DNA from: Phragmites australis
Taxonomy: Eukaryota; Streptophyta; Magnoliopsida; Poales; Poaceae
Assembly (NCBI RefSeq): GCF_958298935.1
Contig: NC_084925.1
Coordinates: forward strand, 15,001,001 to 15,065,000
DNA: 64,000 nt
Reading direction: 5' to 3'
The notes under the pieces: generated by a model
Seen by the model: the letters and a program-made list of their open reading frames with translations, nothing else
Told to the model about the DNA's origin: nothing
The model's database searches: none
Made by a program: the position numbers and the translations under genes
Shown: piece by piece, positions 10,681 through 22,432 of the stretch
Position numbering within the stretch: the first letter of the stretch is position 1
How the letters are laid out: each line of letters begins with the position of its first letter

Positions 10681-11981
10681 TGTCGGAGGGTGAACTCCAC
10701 AAGCAGGGATCCGAAGAGACCCCCTTTGAGATTCGGGCGAGGGGATGATTCTGAATCTACCTCGTACGTGAAATAGATAGGGATAAATGAGATGCAAGTG
10801 GAGTGAATGATCGGATGCAGGAGGAAATAAATGCTCTGGGGATTTTAGACAGGTTCGGACCGCACGGAGCGTAATACCCTACTCCTGTATGTATGCTATA
10901 AATGCTCAGGGAATGCCTCTTTGAGGATCTCTTGTGTTACAAGGGTATTTGTCTAAGTCTAGAGCTTCATGAGCTTGTCTCGGCCTTGAAGAAGCGGTTG
11001 TCTTCTGTGTGTCTCGATCTTCTCAGTCGTGAGCTCGAATTGAAGGACTTGATCGATCCAAGTTGTTCGTCTCTGGGAGCCCGCCCCTCTTTTATACCCC
11101 GTCGGGGCGGGTGACGTGCCCAGAAAGGATGGCGTGACTTCCAAAGCGCCATAAATGGAAAGCAACCATCATGGGCTGCAATTTGATGTGACGGGGGGTT
11201 AAAAACGCGCCCCCGTTTGGTCCTGTCGTCATCATCCTGCTTTTCAGTGGGTGCTGCGGGGAGGGCCCACCGGGTAGCCACCGAGCACCCCGCGTGCCCG
11301 CCCGGTTAGAGCGAATCTGACATAGCAGAGCGGCAGGCGATATGCCTCGAGCCTTGCGACGATATCCCGAGGCACGTTGGATGACGCACGATGGAACCTG
11401 TCGCATTAAATGTCCCCATGCCTCTCTGCCAAGCTGTGGTAGGGACTGACAGCAGGCGTGAGAGGAGTGGTTGGAAGTGACAGGCCACGCGCCCTCTTAA
11501 ATGCAGCATCGGGCCTCTCACCAATTGACACCTCACCGCTGAGCCCCTGTGGGGACCACCGATGAAGGACTTCTCAGGTCCTCGAGAAACTGTGAGTGCT
11601 CGGGGACTACTGTTCACAGCCCCGAGCACTCTCTCCCGGATATGCTCTCTCTTGGTCCTCGGGGAACAGCGAGTGCTCGGGGGACTACTGTTCATAGCCC
11701 CGAGCACTCTCTCCCGGAACTTGATTGCTCGGGTCCTTAGGGAACTTAGGTGCTCGGGGACCACTGTTCATGGCCCCGAGTACTCTCTCTCGGAACTTGG
11801 TTTTCTCGGGTCATCAGGGAACTCGGGTACTCGGGGACCACTGTTCATGGCCCCGAGCACCCTCCCCCGGAATTTAGTCTTCTCGGACCTCGGGGAGATA
11901 ATCCCCGAGGGAGGGCGCCACGTGGCACTCTACTGTCCTGGCCTCGGGACTCGAGGACCCCTGGTTCCCATGTCACCGACA
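10681..11981 (+). mobile_element. Solo LTR of a Gypsy-type element, perfect 5-bp TSD
   Basis: The segment starts TGTCGGAGGG and ends CACCGACA, so TGTCGG/CCGACA form short terminal inverted repeats with TG...CA ends. The bases before it (10676-10680) and after it (11982-11986) are both ACACC, a perfect target site duplication. No internal region is present, which is the product of recombination between two LTRs. Length is 1301 bp. Strand is assigned by convention only. A TATA-like TTTTATACCCC lies at 11090-11100, followed by a long GC-rich part with hairpin repeats. Confidence 0.85.
11560..11905 (+). repeat. Four tandem hairpin repeats inside the solo LTR
   Basis: A unit of about 78 bp occurs four times. 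Each has a perfect or near-perfect inverted repeat of the form GTGCTCGGGG / CCCCGAGCAC around ACTACTGTTCA or ACCACTGTTCA. The hairpins lie at about 11594-11631, 11671-11709, 11750-11784 and 11827-11862, each followed by CTCTCTCCCGGAACTT-like sequence. The stem is about 10 bp with a loop of about 14-18 bases. Confidence 0.85.
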
Positions 11982-12776
11982 ACACCACGGGGCTACAGTT
12001 AGTCAATACACACAACATATGATATTCAACTCATCCACCTCATACATGGATATGTGGTAAGTACGCTAAGTGTTGGGCATTGGCAAACATCAATACAGTC
12101 CTTAATCAACTCAAGTGGGGCTACAACATTTGAGACTCTTTTCATATTTGTCCCTATCACCCGCTCAAGTCTCATGAACCGACACAATTACCACGTCTAC
12201 TTAGCTTTCATCGTAGAGTTTGTATCACAATCCTACAACTTGCGAACGATGGTGACATCCACCGCTCAACTTCTACCAATATGCTAAGAATAGCTAAGCA
12301 TTTATTGACCACTAGACTTGATTCTAATTGTTACCCATGATCACAAGGAATTGATAATATCAATCACAAGGTAATGCAACAAGATAGGATCTACCCATTT
12401 GACTTGTATAACTCAAACTTATTTAATGCAACTAACACATACAATAGTAGCAAGTTAATTCACATGACCATTGTAACATAAGGGTGCAATATGATAGATG
12501 CTTGCCTTAGTTTTCTGGTGTTTCGTTCACGTACACCTCTAGCTTAATGTCGGTCTCGACTTCTTGAACCGTTGACACATTACCCTCAAATAATTGGAAT
12601 AATGCATCAAATAAATAAAAGAATGAGCTAAGAGATATGCTTTAAGATGCACGATCGCAAATGAGATGAAATGTGACATGTTATGAAAACATTTGCAAAA
12701 TAATGCTTACTTGATTGGGCTAGAAAAGGTTTAAACACCAGATGAGACAACCTGAACTCACTGAGTTCTAAGTGGA
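11982..12776. other. AT-rich unassigned sequence right of the solo LTR
   Basis: This is the continuation of 10181-10680 after the inserted LTR. No open frame, RNA gene or element end is supported. The last bases GTGGA (12772-12776) are the left target site of the chromovirus that follows. Confidence 0.4.
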
Positions 12777-15700
12777 TGTCACACCCTGATTTTCAGATTT
12801 CTCAAATTTGTAAAATTTTCCAAGATTAGATTGTATGTTGAATAATTAGAATAGGAAAAAGCCTACTTACTAAATTCAAATTCAAATTTGAATTAAGGTT
12901 TATTGTTTTGTTTGTATGCATTCATGCTGAAAATAGGCATATAGGTTTTCTTTGGTTTTTATTGGATTTTAGTTGAGCTCTTTTGGAGTTTATTAGAATT
13001 TATTTGAGTTACAAAATTAATTTCCAAAGTTTCAAAATATTTTCGTAAGCTCAAAATATTTTATTTGGTTTCTAAATGTTTTAAAAAGCTTGGTGGAGTT
13101 TTTCTAGAATTCTTAGACTTTATTTGTTTTTGTTTGGATTTGATTTGCTTTATTTGAATTTCAAAAGGAAAGAAAAAAAGAAAATGAAAAACCTATTTTT
13201 TCTAACCCGGGCCGCCCCTCCCTCCCTTCTCTCCCTTTCGGCCCAGCCTGAGTCGGCCTGCTCCTCCCTCTCTTTTGGCCTAGCCCGAGCCAGCATGTTC
13301 CCTCCACCCTGCCATTCCTCCTCACCTTGGCCACGCTCGCGCTCCCAGCCTAGCCTACTCGCCGATCGCGCCCCGCGCTCCCGGCCTAGCCCACTCGCCG
13401 GCCGCTCGCCCGAAGGCGCCCCGCGCCATTCCGTCTTTGCCGCATGCCGCCGCCACGTGGGCTCATGTCCTTGTCGTCTTCCTCCTGGACTCCAACTCGG
13501 AGCCGACCGCGCCGCCGCCCGGGGACTCCGTTCCCCGTACGCCTTCCCCCATCCGCCCTATATATATTTCGGTCTTGTTTGTGCCACGATCCGATTCCCA
13601 TCGCAAGTCATCGCTTCCATGCCTTAATCAGTCGAGACACCGAAAGCCTAGCGCCGCCGGCCGCCATTGGGGTCCCACGGCCGAGCTCGTGGATCAACTG
13701 CTCCCAAGTCGTCTCTGCTCCTCTGAGTAGCTCCTCGGCACCGCAAGCTCACAAGGAGGTGCTTCCGCCACTACTCGTCGACTTTCCGTTGCCGGAACCC
13801 CTCCACCAACGAGGTCTCGTGCGCCACTGCCTCCCTCACTGCCGCTTGTCCCCTCCGGTGCCGAACCACTCGAGGTAAGACCCCAAAAGGGTTCCTCTCT
13901 CCCTCCTAAAACCCCTCCGCCGCTCATCGTCCAAGTTTGAAGTCGGCGACGACCTTTTCCCGTCCTCCGGCGCACCTCCGCCGTGCCCAAGCTCGGCTCT
14001 GCCGAGGATTTCCTCCCCGCCGGTGTCCATTTGTCCTTAAACTCCCAAGACGTCGGATCCAAAATCGAAGGCCCAAATTAGATCTAACTTACCCCTTCGC
14101 AGACCAATCATCTTTTGCCACGTGTCCATACATAATCCAGTCAGCCAGGCTTGCCAACTCAGGTTGCCACGTCAGCATCTTTGCTGACATGTCAACTCAG
14201 TCACCATGCCACATCACCGATATGCCCAGTCATCATGTCCAGTCAGCAAGCCTTTTCTTTTCTTTTCTTTTCTTCTCTGATGACATCATAATTCCTTTGC
14301 TGACGTCATAAATCTTCCTTTCCAGTACAAAAATAATTCAAGAAAATAACTCTTTTATAATTAGGCCCCTAAACTTTTCTATATTTACCTAAAAGCCCAT
14401 GTATTTTTATAGATTAGTCCCTAAACTTTTCCATAATTACAAATAGATCCCTGTGTTTCACAAAAAGGTCCCTAACCTTTTTTGTTTTATTCAAATTTAG
14501 TCCTTTTCTTTTTCAGATAAAACCATAAAATTGTTTTAGCTATAACTTCTTCATTTTAGCTCCGATTTAAGTGATTGTTGCGCTCGAATTTTTCTCAAAT
14601 CATGATCTATCCAACCATGCCAATTTCAAATAGAAATTATCATATCTTTATAGTGGTTTTCCCTCATTAACATTTAAGTCTCTACAACATGAAGATATTA
14701 TTTTTCTTTGTAAAGTCATGGTTGTCACAATGACATATAGGTCCTGATCAAATCTACATGTCATTGTATCATAAACATAAGTTTATGATATTAAAATAAT
14801 ATGTTACGTTGTAGGTCACATATGTTGATTCTTCAGCCAGTCTTTTTCTATCATTTCTTGTGAAACCTTAGTTCCTATCTCTTCATCTTTCTTCGATAGA
14901 AATCCAGTCAATTCTGTTCTTCTTGTCCAGCCCAATCAAATCCCAGTCCATCATTCTTTTTCTTTTATGTAGTTTATTTGGTGTTTATTCGATGTTGTTT
15001 TGTTTGTCGATAGAATTCGCGATTAGTCGACAACGCTTCGGATCAGTTTGTGCGGCTTCAAGACCAATGTTTCAACAACACTGAGAAGTATTGGGAATAA
15101 GGCAAGTGTAATACTTGATCATCTTGAACCTATGTTTTTAAATATTTTGTTTTATAAATCTACATGCAATGTCTGTCAATTTGATGGGTAGTCACCTATG
15201 TTAGGGTTTTACCTAGATATTCCCTTATCATTCCTTGAAGCCTATGTGGTTTATGGTTAGATGTCTTGTGGGTAGAGTTGCTTAGCCATGCTGTCAGAAT
15301 GATGGGAAGTGTCATATACATGATTAATGGAGTTATGCAATGGTAATGATGAATTTGGTATAGTAACATGGAACCCTAAGACTTGGACAAAGAATGCGTT
15401 TGGTGATGATGATTCAGGTGGTGGGCTTGTGGATACGTTCCAGGTAGAGATGTTAGGTTGGTTATTTCCCAGTTGGATGTTGGATAGTTGGAAAGTTATT
15501 ACCCAAGTGTCACATATAAGGACCGGTTCTTGGAGCGACAACCCAAGAATTATCGTACCAACCACGAGACTGATATGGGTAAGGCTTAGCATATTTATTA
15601 GACACCTAGCTAGCATTTGTTGGAGTAACAGGACCTAATGAATGGACAATACTTCGTAGTGATCTCCTTGCGACACACCACTGTCGTGTGTTAAGTGTCT

Positions 15701-16383
15701 TGCAAACACGGCAACACGAAAATCATGACTCGTGGGGAAAGCTGGACAACCTCTGCAAAGTGTAAAATCTGATATATCAGCCGTGCTCGTGGTCATAAGA
15801 GACTTGGATCCTCACATGATTAGTTGGTTTTGGTTATGGTTATGGTTATGGTTATGATGTACAAGGTGGGTAGCTTTGGGTGTGGGATAAAAGTTGGATT
15901 GATTGGGTTAAATTCACTTAATAATTGTTCAATATTTTTAAAGTTTAATTATTTTCTTTACTCGTATTTATGCAAATAAACCCTTGTGTTAGCATGTCAT
16001 TGTTATAAGCCTGCATATCATTATTCTTCTGTATACTTGCTGAGTGCGTCATGTGCTTACACTTGCTATTTTCCTTACGCCGTGCGACATATGTGCTGCT
16101 GCTTAGTGAGTGAAGATGTTGAAGACTATCAAGATGAGGTTGTGAAGTTCTAGCCGTGTGTCTCCTGATCGGTTGCCTGCGGTGTTGTTAGGCACCATTA
16201 CTTCTATTCTACTGCAGATATCTTCATAGAAGACAATATATGTCAATTGCTGTAAGAGTTTAATATTTATTCTAGGAAAGTATTGTTTTTGTTACTTCAC
16301 ATGTGACATCCTTATATGTGTTGAACATGCTGTGCATACATAAGCCGCATCTCTGGTTTTGATCGTTAAAATCGGGTGTGACA
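12777..16383 (+). repeat. 5' LTR of the chromovirus (3.6 kb)
   Basis: Bounds are TGTCACACCC at 12777 and GTGTGACA at 16376-16383, with a primer site 4 bases further on. The second half (15056-16383) matches 17304-18631 over exactly the same net length. A TATA-like CCTATATATATTTCGG lies near 13557, preceded by a GC-rich Pro/Ser-coding-looking stretch (13200-13550) whose open frames are not conserved genes. Simple repeats are present: CTTTT runs at 14250-14275 and GGTTAT repeats at 15826-15860. Confidence 0.85.
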
Positions 16384-16387
16384 AAGG

Positions 16388-16400
16388 TGGTATCAGAGCC
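16388..16400 (+). promoter_or_regulatory. Primer-binding site (initiator tRNA-Met type)
   Basis: TGGTATCAGAGCC, complementary to the 3' end of plant initiator tRNA-Met, starts four bases after the 5' LTR. It marks the start of minus-strand DNA synthesis in this element. Confidence 0.9.
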
Positions 16401-16617
16401 ATACTGACCGTAGGACGCGAGACTAGATAGAATGGTCGCGCCATAAGGTTATATTTTAAACTCCTATTTTGAAAAATCCATTCCCATGCTTTTCTGACCC
16501 CTCAGTTTCTCTCTCTACTTACCTACTCCAATCTATTAAGCAAAATAAATTTCCAACACTCCCTCTGTTTCAAAACTTTTAGTTGTTGATTCACCCTGGT
16601 TACTCTGATCGAGAAGG

Positions 16618-17146
16618 ATGCCCTTGAAGATTTCACTTGACGCTTCTACCTCGTATGAAGATTCCAATGATGAAGATAAAGACCCTTCTCTATAAGGAAT
16701 AATCATCTACCGCAACACTGAAGACAAGAAGATCTACCTCCGCGTCACCCTAGGTTTTGGTTTTCAAGTCATAGAAGGATTTTCCCGAATTGGATCAACC
16801 GTCAACCACTGATGAAGACCTCGGTTCAGCATTCAGACTGTCGTGACTTTCAAGCTGCAACTCAAAACAATCAGAATCAACAGTATAACGTCAAGCACAA
16901 AGAAGCTCAGTACAGGCTTCAACCTCAAACACCTGTTCAATGCTCAGATTATCAAACATCTCATTCTACTCTGTGTGTCACTCCTCAAGCCAAGAACAGC
17001 TTAGTTACTCCCTCTACAGGGAAAGGATGTTTCCATTATGGAGAGGAAGGACATTATGTGAATATGTGTCCTAAGAAGTATCCAGGGCTGGCAAATATCA
17101 ACACTGTGAAGCCTACTCAGTCTCAACCCCAAGCACGGAAGTTTTG
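16618..17146 (+). pseudogene. Chromovirus gag remnant with damaged zinc knuckle
   Basis: The frame 16812-17146 is Gln/Asn/Ser-rich and ends with CFHYGEEGHYVNMCPKKYP, a retroviral zinc knuckle (C-x2-C-x4-H-x4-C) in which the second Cys is Tyr. From 16618 the leader ATGCCCTTGAAG also resembles a gag start but is followed by stops. The capsid core is absent, so gag is truncated by deletion as well as point changes. In an intact element gag binds and packages the RNA. Confidence 0.65.
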
Positions 17147-17214
17147 ATGCCCCTCGTTCCACTTAAGAATTTTCGATGTTTCTCCGTCCTATCTCTAATT
17201 TGTCGATACCACAA

Positions 17215-17303
17215 GTACTGGAAAAGTGTAAATTCCTTCTTTTTAAGGGGGGTAGACTTTCTAGCCAATCTCTTGGTTCTGGAACCCAAAGATAGATATT
17301 GGA
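17215..17303 (+). pseudogene. Fragment of chromovirus protease joined to LTR
   Basis: The frame reads GVDFLANLLVLEPKDRYW, which matches the strand just before the GMDWL motif in chromovirus proteases (consensus recalled as G-V-x-F-x-A-x-L-I-V-L). It ends abruptly at the point where LTR homology starts (17304). This marks the left breakpoint of the internal deletion. Confidence 0.45.
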
Positions 17304-18631
17304 CTTCAAGACCAAGGTTTCAACAACACTGAGAAGCATTGGGAATAAGGCAAGTGTACTACTTGATCATCTTGAACCTATATTTTTAAATGTTTTGTTT
17401 TATAAATCTACATGCAATGTCTGTCAATTTGATGGGTAGTCACCTATGTTAGGGTTTTACCTAGATATTCCCTTATCATTCCTTGAAGCCCTATGTGGTT
17501 TATGGTTAGATGTCTTGTGGGCAGAGTTGCTTAGCCATGCTGTCAGAATGATGGGAAGTGTCATATACATGATTAATGGAGTTATGCAATGGTAATGATG
17601 AATTTGGTATAGTAATATGGAACCCTAAGACTTGGACAAAGAATGGGTTTGGTGATGATGATTCAGGTTGTGGTCTTGTGGATACGTTCCAGGTAGAGAT
17701 GTTAGGTTGGTTATTTCCCAGTTGGATGTTGGATAGTTGGAAAGTTATTACCCAAGTGTCACATATAAGGACCGGTTCTTGGAGCGACAACCCAAGAATT
17801 ATCGTACCAACCACGAGACCGATATGGGTAAGGCTTAGCATATTGATTAGACACCTGGCTAGCATTTGTTGGAGTACCAGGACCTAATCAATGGACAATA
17901 CTTCGTAGTGATCTCCTGGCGGCACACCACTGTCGTGTGTTAAGTGTCTTGCAAACACGGCAACACGAAAATCATGACTCGTGGGGAAAGCTGGACAACC
18001 TCTGCAGAGTATAAAATCTGATATATCAGCCGTGCTCGCGGTCATAAGAGACTTGGATCCTCACATGATTAGTTGGTTTTGGTTATAGTTATGGTTATGA
18101 TTATGGTGTACAAGGTGGGTAGTCTTGGGTGTGGGATAAATGTTGGATTAATTGGGTTAAATTCACTTAATAATTGTTCAATGTTTTTAAAGTTCAATTG
18201 TTTTCTTTACTCGTATTTATGCAAATAAACCCTTGTGTTAGCCTGTTATTGTTATAAGCCTACATATCATTATTCTCCTGTATACTTGTTGAGCGCGTTA
18301 TGTGCTCACACTTGCTATTTTTCATATGCCATGCAACATGTGTGCTGCTGCTCAGTGAGTGAAGATGTTGAAGACTATAAAGACAAGGTTGTGGCGTTAT
18401 AGGCGCGTGTCTCCCGCTCGGTTGCCTGTGGTGTTGTTGGGTAGCAGTGCTTCTGTTCCGCTGCAGATATCTTCATAGAAGATAATTTATGTCAATTGCT
18501 GTAAGAGTTTAACGCTTATTCTATAAAAAGTATTATTTTTTTTACTTCACATGTGACATTGTTATGTGTGTTGAACATCTTGGGCACACATAAGCCACAT
18601 CTGGTTTTGGTCGTTAAAATCGGGTGTGACA
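17304..18631 (+). repeat. 3' LTR of the chromovirus, 5'-truncated
   Basis: The sequence from CTTCAAGACCAA at 17304 to GTGTGACA at 18631 is a close copy of 15056-16383. Each is 1328 bp with scattered substitutions and a few compensating 1-2 bp indels. The first about 2.28 kb of the LTR is missing. The 103-residue frames at 15327 and 17576 are conserved only because the DNA is repeated. Confidence 0.88.
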
Positions 18632-19302
18632 GTAGATGACAGTCAGACCGGGATGGGTGGAGGTTGAACGAAGAAAACGGTATGAAATAGCCATAGAGGT
18701 CAGACCGGCCATAGTGTCGATCTGACTCTTACTATAGAGTCTAAACCTTATTCTAATCAACCAAGTCACATCTCGGTGACCAGACCGGCCCAGGTGGTCA
18801 TCCCATTCCTTAAATTTGTACTTCGATTTGCATGCCCATCTTGGTTTTCGGTGGATTTCTTATTTCAACATGATTAGTCTTGATTTGATCGATTCAAATC
18901 CTCACCAGGCTCAAGTTAATGTTCTAAACAATTTCATTAGTTAATCCTTTGTAATTTTTGCTTAATCACAAAATTAGGTTTAATCGATTCTCACCAACAT
19001 ATGTCACAGTCTGATTTTGGGGTTTATTACTTTTGATATAGATATATGATTCATGTAATTATTGGGTTAGTTGCACAACTTTGTCTAATTTCTTTTATTA
19101 AAATTTTAGGCTGATCGGAGCTACATATTGAGTTCCACATCATTTTTTTTCTAACGTATCTGTAGTTTGTCTTGAGTGAAATATAGATGTTAAGTCAGAT
19201 TTTTTTATTAGGTGAATTGTTAACCATTAAATTTTGATTTTAGCGTTCACAATCATTCACCCCTCTCTGATTGTCTTATTAGTGTATAATCGATCCTATA
19301 AG
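18632..19302 (+). repeat. Probable LTR end of a decayed Copia element
   Basis: AT-rich with GACCGGCC patches at 18640-18790 and no coding frame. Its position immediately before a primer-binding site and gag suggests it is the remains of a 5' LTR, but the left end was not found. Confidence 0.35.
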
Positions 19303-19930
19303 TGGTATTAGAGCATAAACATTTGTAATTGATCTTAACCGGCAATTAGAAACATGGCGTCAGATAAATATTCCACCAAACCTTGGTGTTTTTGATGGTG
19401 TTAATTTTTAATTCTAGAATGCAAAGATGAAAGCTTATATTCAAGCTCAGAGCTTTGCAATTTGGGAGAAAGTCTACAAGCTTTATGAGGTACCGCAGAA
19501 AAATTATGTGATGGTGGAAGAACATGTCAGTCATGGAAGCAAACAACAAGACAAAGAACTTGATTATTCAAGGATTGTGAAGGAGTGACTTTGACCGGGT
19601 TGTACATCTCAAGTCGGTGTATGAAGTATGGAAAGCACTTCGTGACTACCATGAGGGTTCATCCACCATAAAAGTTGTATGTCAAGATCAAGAAAGCGTA
19701 CATGCAATTTGAGATGAAGTTTGGTGAATCTCTTGATGACTTTTTGCTCACTTTAATAACGTTAATAGCAATTTACATGCTGTTAATGTTATATAAAATG
19801 ATGCTAAAAATGCACATTAATTATTTTGACCTTTACACATGTCAATTTGGGAGATAAAATGACATCAATTAGAGAATCTACTGTTATGAGTACACTTATG
19901 AATTAGATGTCTTAATCTCTCATCCTAATA
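19303..19930 (+). pseudogene. Ty1/Copia gag remnant with primer-binding site
   Basis: TGGTATTAGAGC at 19303-19314 is a one-base variant of the tRNA-Met primer site. ATG at 19354 begins MASDKYSTKP. After frame changes the reading WNAKMKAYIQAQSFAIWEKV and FEMKFGESLDDF follows, the pattern of Copia gag (UBN2/DUF4219 family). Several stops and frameshifts are present and no pol follows, so only about 600 bp of the element survive. Confidence 0.6.
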
Positions 19931-19999
19931 TGTCTCATAATGAATCTTTTCATCAAGCTTTTTATTGTTATATTTGTCTTCACTAACCGATGGACAGTT

Positions 20000-21340
20000 A
20001 TAACTGATCATGGGAAACCTAGTTCGGCCCGAAAAAACTGGCCCATCGGGCTTGAGCTTGTCCATCGGTGGAGCATGGGCTCAAATATTCAGCTGAGAGC
20101 AAACTTCGAGACAGACTTGGGCCTTTTGATTTAGCCTTCGAGTAGCCCAACTAGGCCCGATGGTAGCACAAAACAAATGGAAAAAAACTCGTAGGAGTAC
20201 AGCCTAGCTAATTTACCACCAGCAGTAGCCCATTTACCATCCTAAAATAAATCCCCTATCCACTTCCACTATAACCCTAACTTATCATAGTCTCAACTTG
20301 ACATGTGGTTGTAGCCATGTGGCAGTGGGCAATAACTATTCAATCTGACCGCGCGTGACAACATCTGTCACTCGGTGACACCCGACGTTGTCCTCCTCCA
20401 GCCCTAGCCACGGGTGACCTGACGCATACCTCTGCCTCGGAGTCGGTATTTAGCACAAGTCGTAAAGTCATAACGCACAACTAAAGTTCACTCAGTTCCA
20501 AAACTATTGAAGCTTTGATGTGTCTCTAGGTATGTGAGAGGATGGATGAAGGTAAATACATTATGAAGTTCTTATTGTTTAGTTGTTTGCTACTTTGCCT
20601 AGTAAATATTTCTGTTCTGTTTTGTATCATCTGCTACTAGCAGAAAAGAAGATGCTGAAAGTACTACTATAGCTGGTGATGAAGAGGCATATGATTCTGA
20701 ATGTAAGCAGCAACTATATTATGCCAAATTTATTTTCCTTTAACCTTTCGTGCATCACTTACTGTTGTCAATTTTAACATATTGCAGGAATGGAAGGCTC
20801 AACTAGAATAGAAGACGTTGCCTCGTGTTGTGTTCATGCCTTCCTCACTTGCTGATTGTTCTGCTACATAGAGAGTTAGGGTTACCTAAATTAAATCATG
20901 TTGGTTTCAGGCTTTTAGTTACCATCTTTCTTTCCAAATGCTAGATCTGTATCATGTCTTGTGTGAGCCTGTGACTTCGTGAGACTTTCTATGAATGTGA
21001 GACTGACTTCGTGAGTTCGTGACAATTGTTATGCATAAATACATCTATCAGTCATTTTTTGATTTTTGAATTGCAGCGTGCTTCACTGGTTTATGCTATT
21101 TTTTGCAGAATTGTAAGTCTAGCAGTTATATTGTGCTTTGTAAATTAAATCATGTGCGTAAGCTCTATAGAACAAGGTATGACTTGATGATTTGCTTCAT
21201 GTGTTGGGCTTGGGTTTTTTATGTCAGGCGAGCACGGGCTTGGAATTTGTGTTTTGTGTCAAGGCTCAGCGGGCTCGGGCTTGAAGACAATTGAGAGGTA
21301 TTTCAAAGCCTGACCTAAAGCCCGGCCCGGGGTTTGATGA
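20000..21340. mobile_element. Possible non-autonomous hAT-like element
   Basis: Two GGGC-rich patches, 20015-20165 (GGCCCGAAAAAACTGGCCC, CATCGGGCTTGAGC) and 21190-21330 (GGGCTCGGGCTTG, AAAGCCCGGCCCGGGG), face each other across an AT-rich centre. This is the subterminal pattern of many plant hAT elements. No exact terminal inverted repeat or 8-bp duplication was found. The centre holds short exon-like pieces (20640-20710, 20785-20850) that I cannot identify. Confidence 0.3.
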
Positions 21341-21471
21341 GGTCTGAATTCGGCACATCTGGAGCCTGGAGGGCTGGAGGGGTAACACAGAACGTCTCGA
21401 TCATACTTGCGTCTCGAAGATGCCAGATCCTCCTACTTCCGTAGGATCACGACCAGGGTTCAAAAATACGA

Positions 21472-22070
21472 CGGTAACCGCCCAAAAATCGCGGTTACCG
21501 ACCTTCCCGTTGTGGCTCGGTTTCAAAAATCGTTCGGTTACCGAATTTGAATTCAAAAAATTCAAACCGATTTTGAAAAAAATAAAAAAAAATCCAAAAA
21601 AAATCTGATAAAAAACTAGAGGTAATTTCAAAAGTATCTATGAAAACCAAACTTGAAACAAATATCGTTTGGACATCCAAATTGATGGGCAAACTTCGGA
21701 CATATTTGTAATGGGCTCGTTTATGTTCTGGGCCGAATGAACAGTGGACTATGGCCCATTTACAGCCCATGGCGAATGGATAAGGTGGCGTCGGATTGGA
21801 GCGTCCTGGCAGCGCTACACTTTCCCCACCGCAAATCCAGAAGCTCCACGAGCGGCACCGGCGGCTTCCCGATCCAATCCGCCGAAGGACGGCGCAAATC
21901 CGGTGGTCAAGCAACGGTTATCGACGGTGTATACTCGGTTACCGACCGAATTAATTTGGTAACCGACCTGCGGCCCAGCTCGTCCGCGGATTTTGGCGCA
22001 TGCTCGGTAACCGCTTCAACCCCGTCGGTAACCGCTTCATTTTGCGCGATTTAGGCAGTGTAACGGTCGG
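21472..22070 (+). repeat. Left subterminal CGGTWACCG repeats of the hAT element
   Basis: The near-palindrome CGGTAACCG/CGGTTACCG or a one-base-shorter form occurs near 21472, 21493, 21535, 21935, 21958, 22005, 22028 and 22068. Clustered short motifs at both ends of hAT elements are usually transposase-binding sites; that role is inferred here. Confidence 0.8.
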
Positions 22071-22432
22071 TAACCGCTGTAGTTAGCGTGATTTTAGCAT
22101 TTTAACGGTCGGTATCGTGTTATTTTGACGATGCATTGCGTTATTAGTTCGGTTGTGAACTGTGTAGTAGTTTTTTTTTGTGTAAAATGCATTGTTCGGT
22201 GATGAGTTCGGGTGATTCATTGAGTTATAGACCTTATTACATTGAATTGTCCATGTACATGTGAATGATGGTAATATTTGTGCTACATAATCGGTTATTT
22301 AGGTGTATATGATGCTAATATTCGGTCAAATAAGTTTATTAGTTGGGTAACGATTTGAACACATGTGGGCATATGTATTAGTAGGCTAACCTTCGAGATT
22401 TCTTCTTCTACAGAGAAATTGCAAACTAATCG

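Larger units (their letters stand above)
12777..18631 (+). mobile_element. Chromovirus-type Gypsy element (Tekay/Del-like), internally deleted
   Basis: The element begins TGTCACACCC and ends GGGTGTGACA. It is flanked by GTGGA (12772-12776) and GTAGA (18632-18636), a 5-bp TSD with one mismatch. It has a 3607-bp 5' LTR, a tRNA-Met primer site, a gag zinc-knuckle piece, a short protease piece, and then only the last 1328 bp of the 3' LTR. The pol region and the first 2.3 kb of the 3' LTR are gone. Lineage is inferred from LTR length, LTR ends and the gag/protease residues. Confidence 0.85.

Noticed and set aside
11560..11905. Regularly spaced repeats that might be taken for a CRISPR array
   Set aside because: The repeats are about 78 bp, imperfect, lack unique spacers and sit inside a plant LTR.
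13124..14062. Several long open frames with Pro/Ser/Arg-rich products on both strands
   Set aside because: They lie inside the chromovirus LTR and come from GC-rich sequence without stops. No conserved protein motif is present.
15257..15638. A 103-119 residue frame repeated at 17506-17887
   Set aside because: The conservation reflects the two LTR copies of one element, not selection on a protein.
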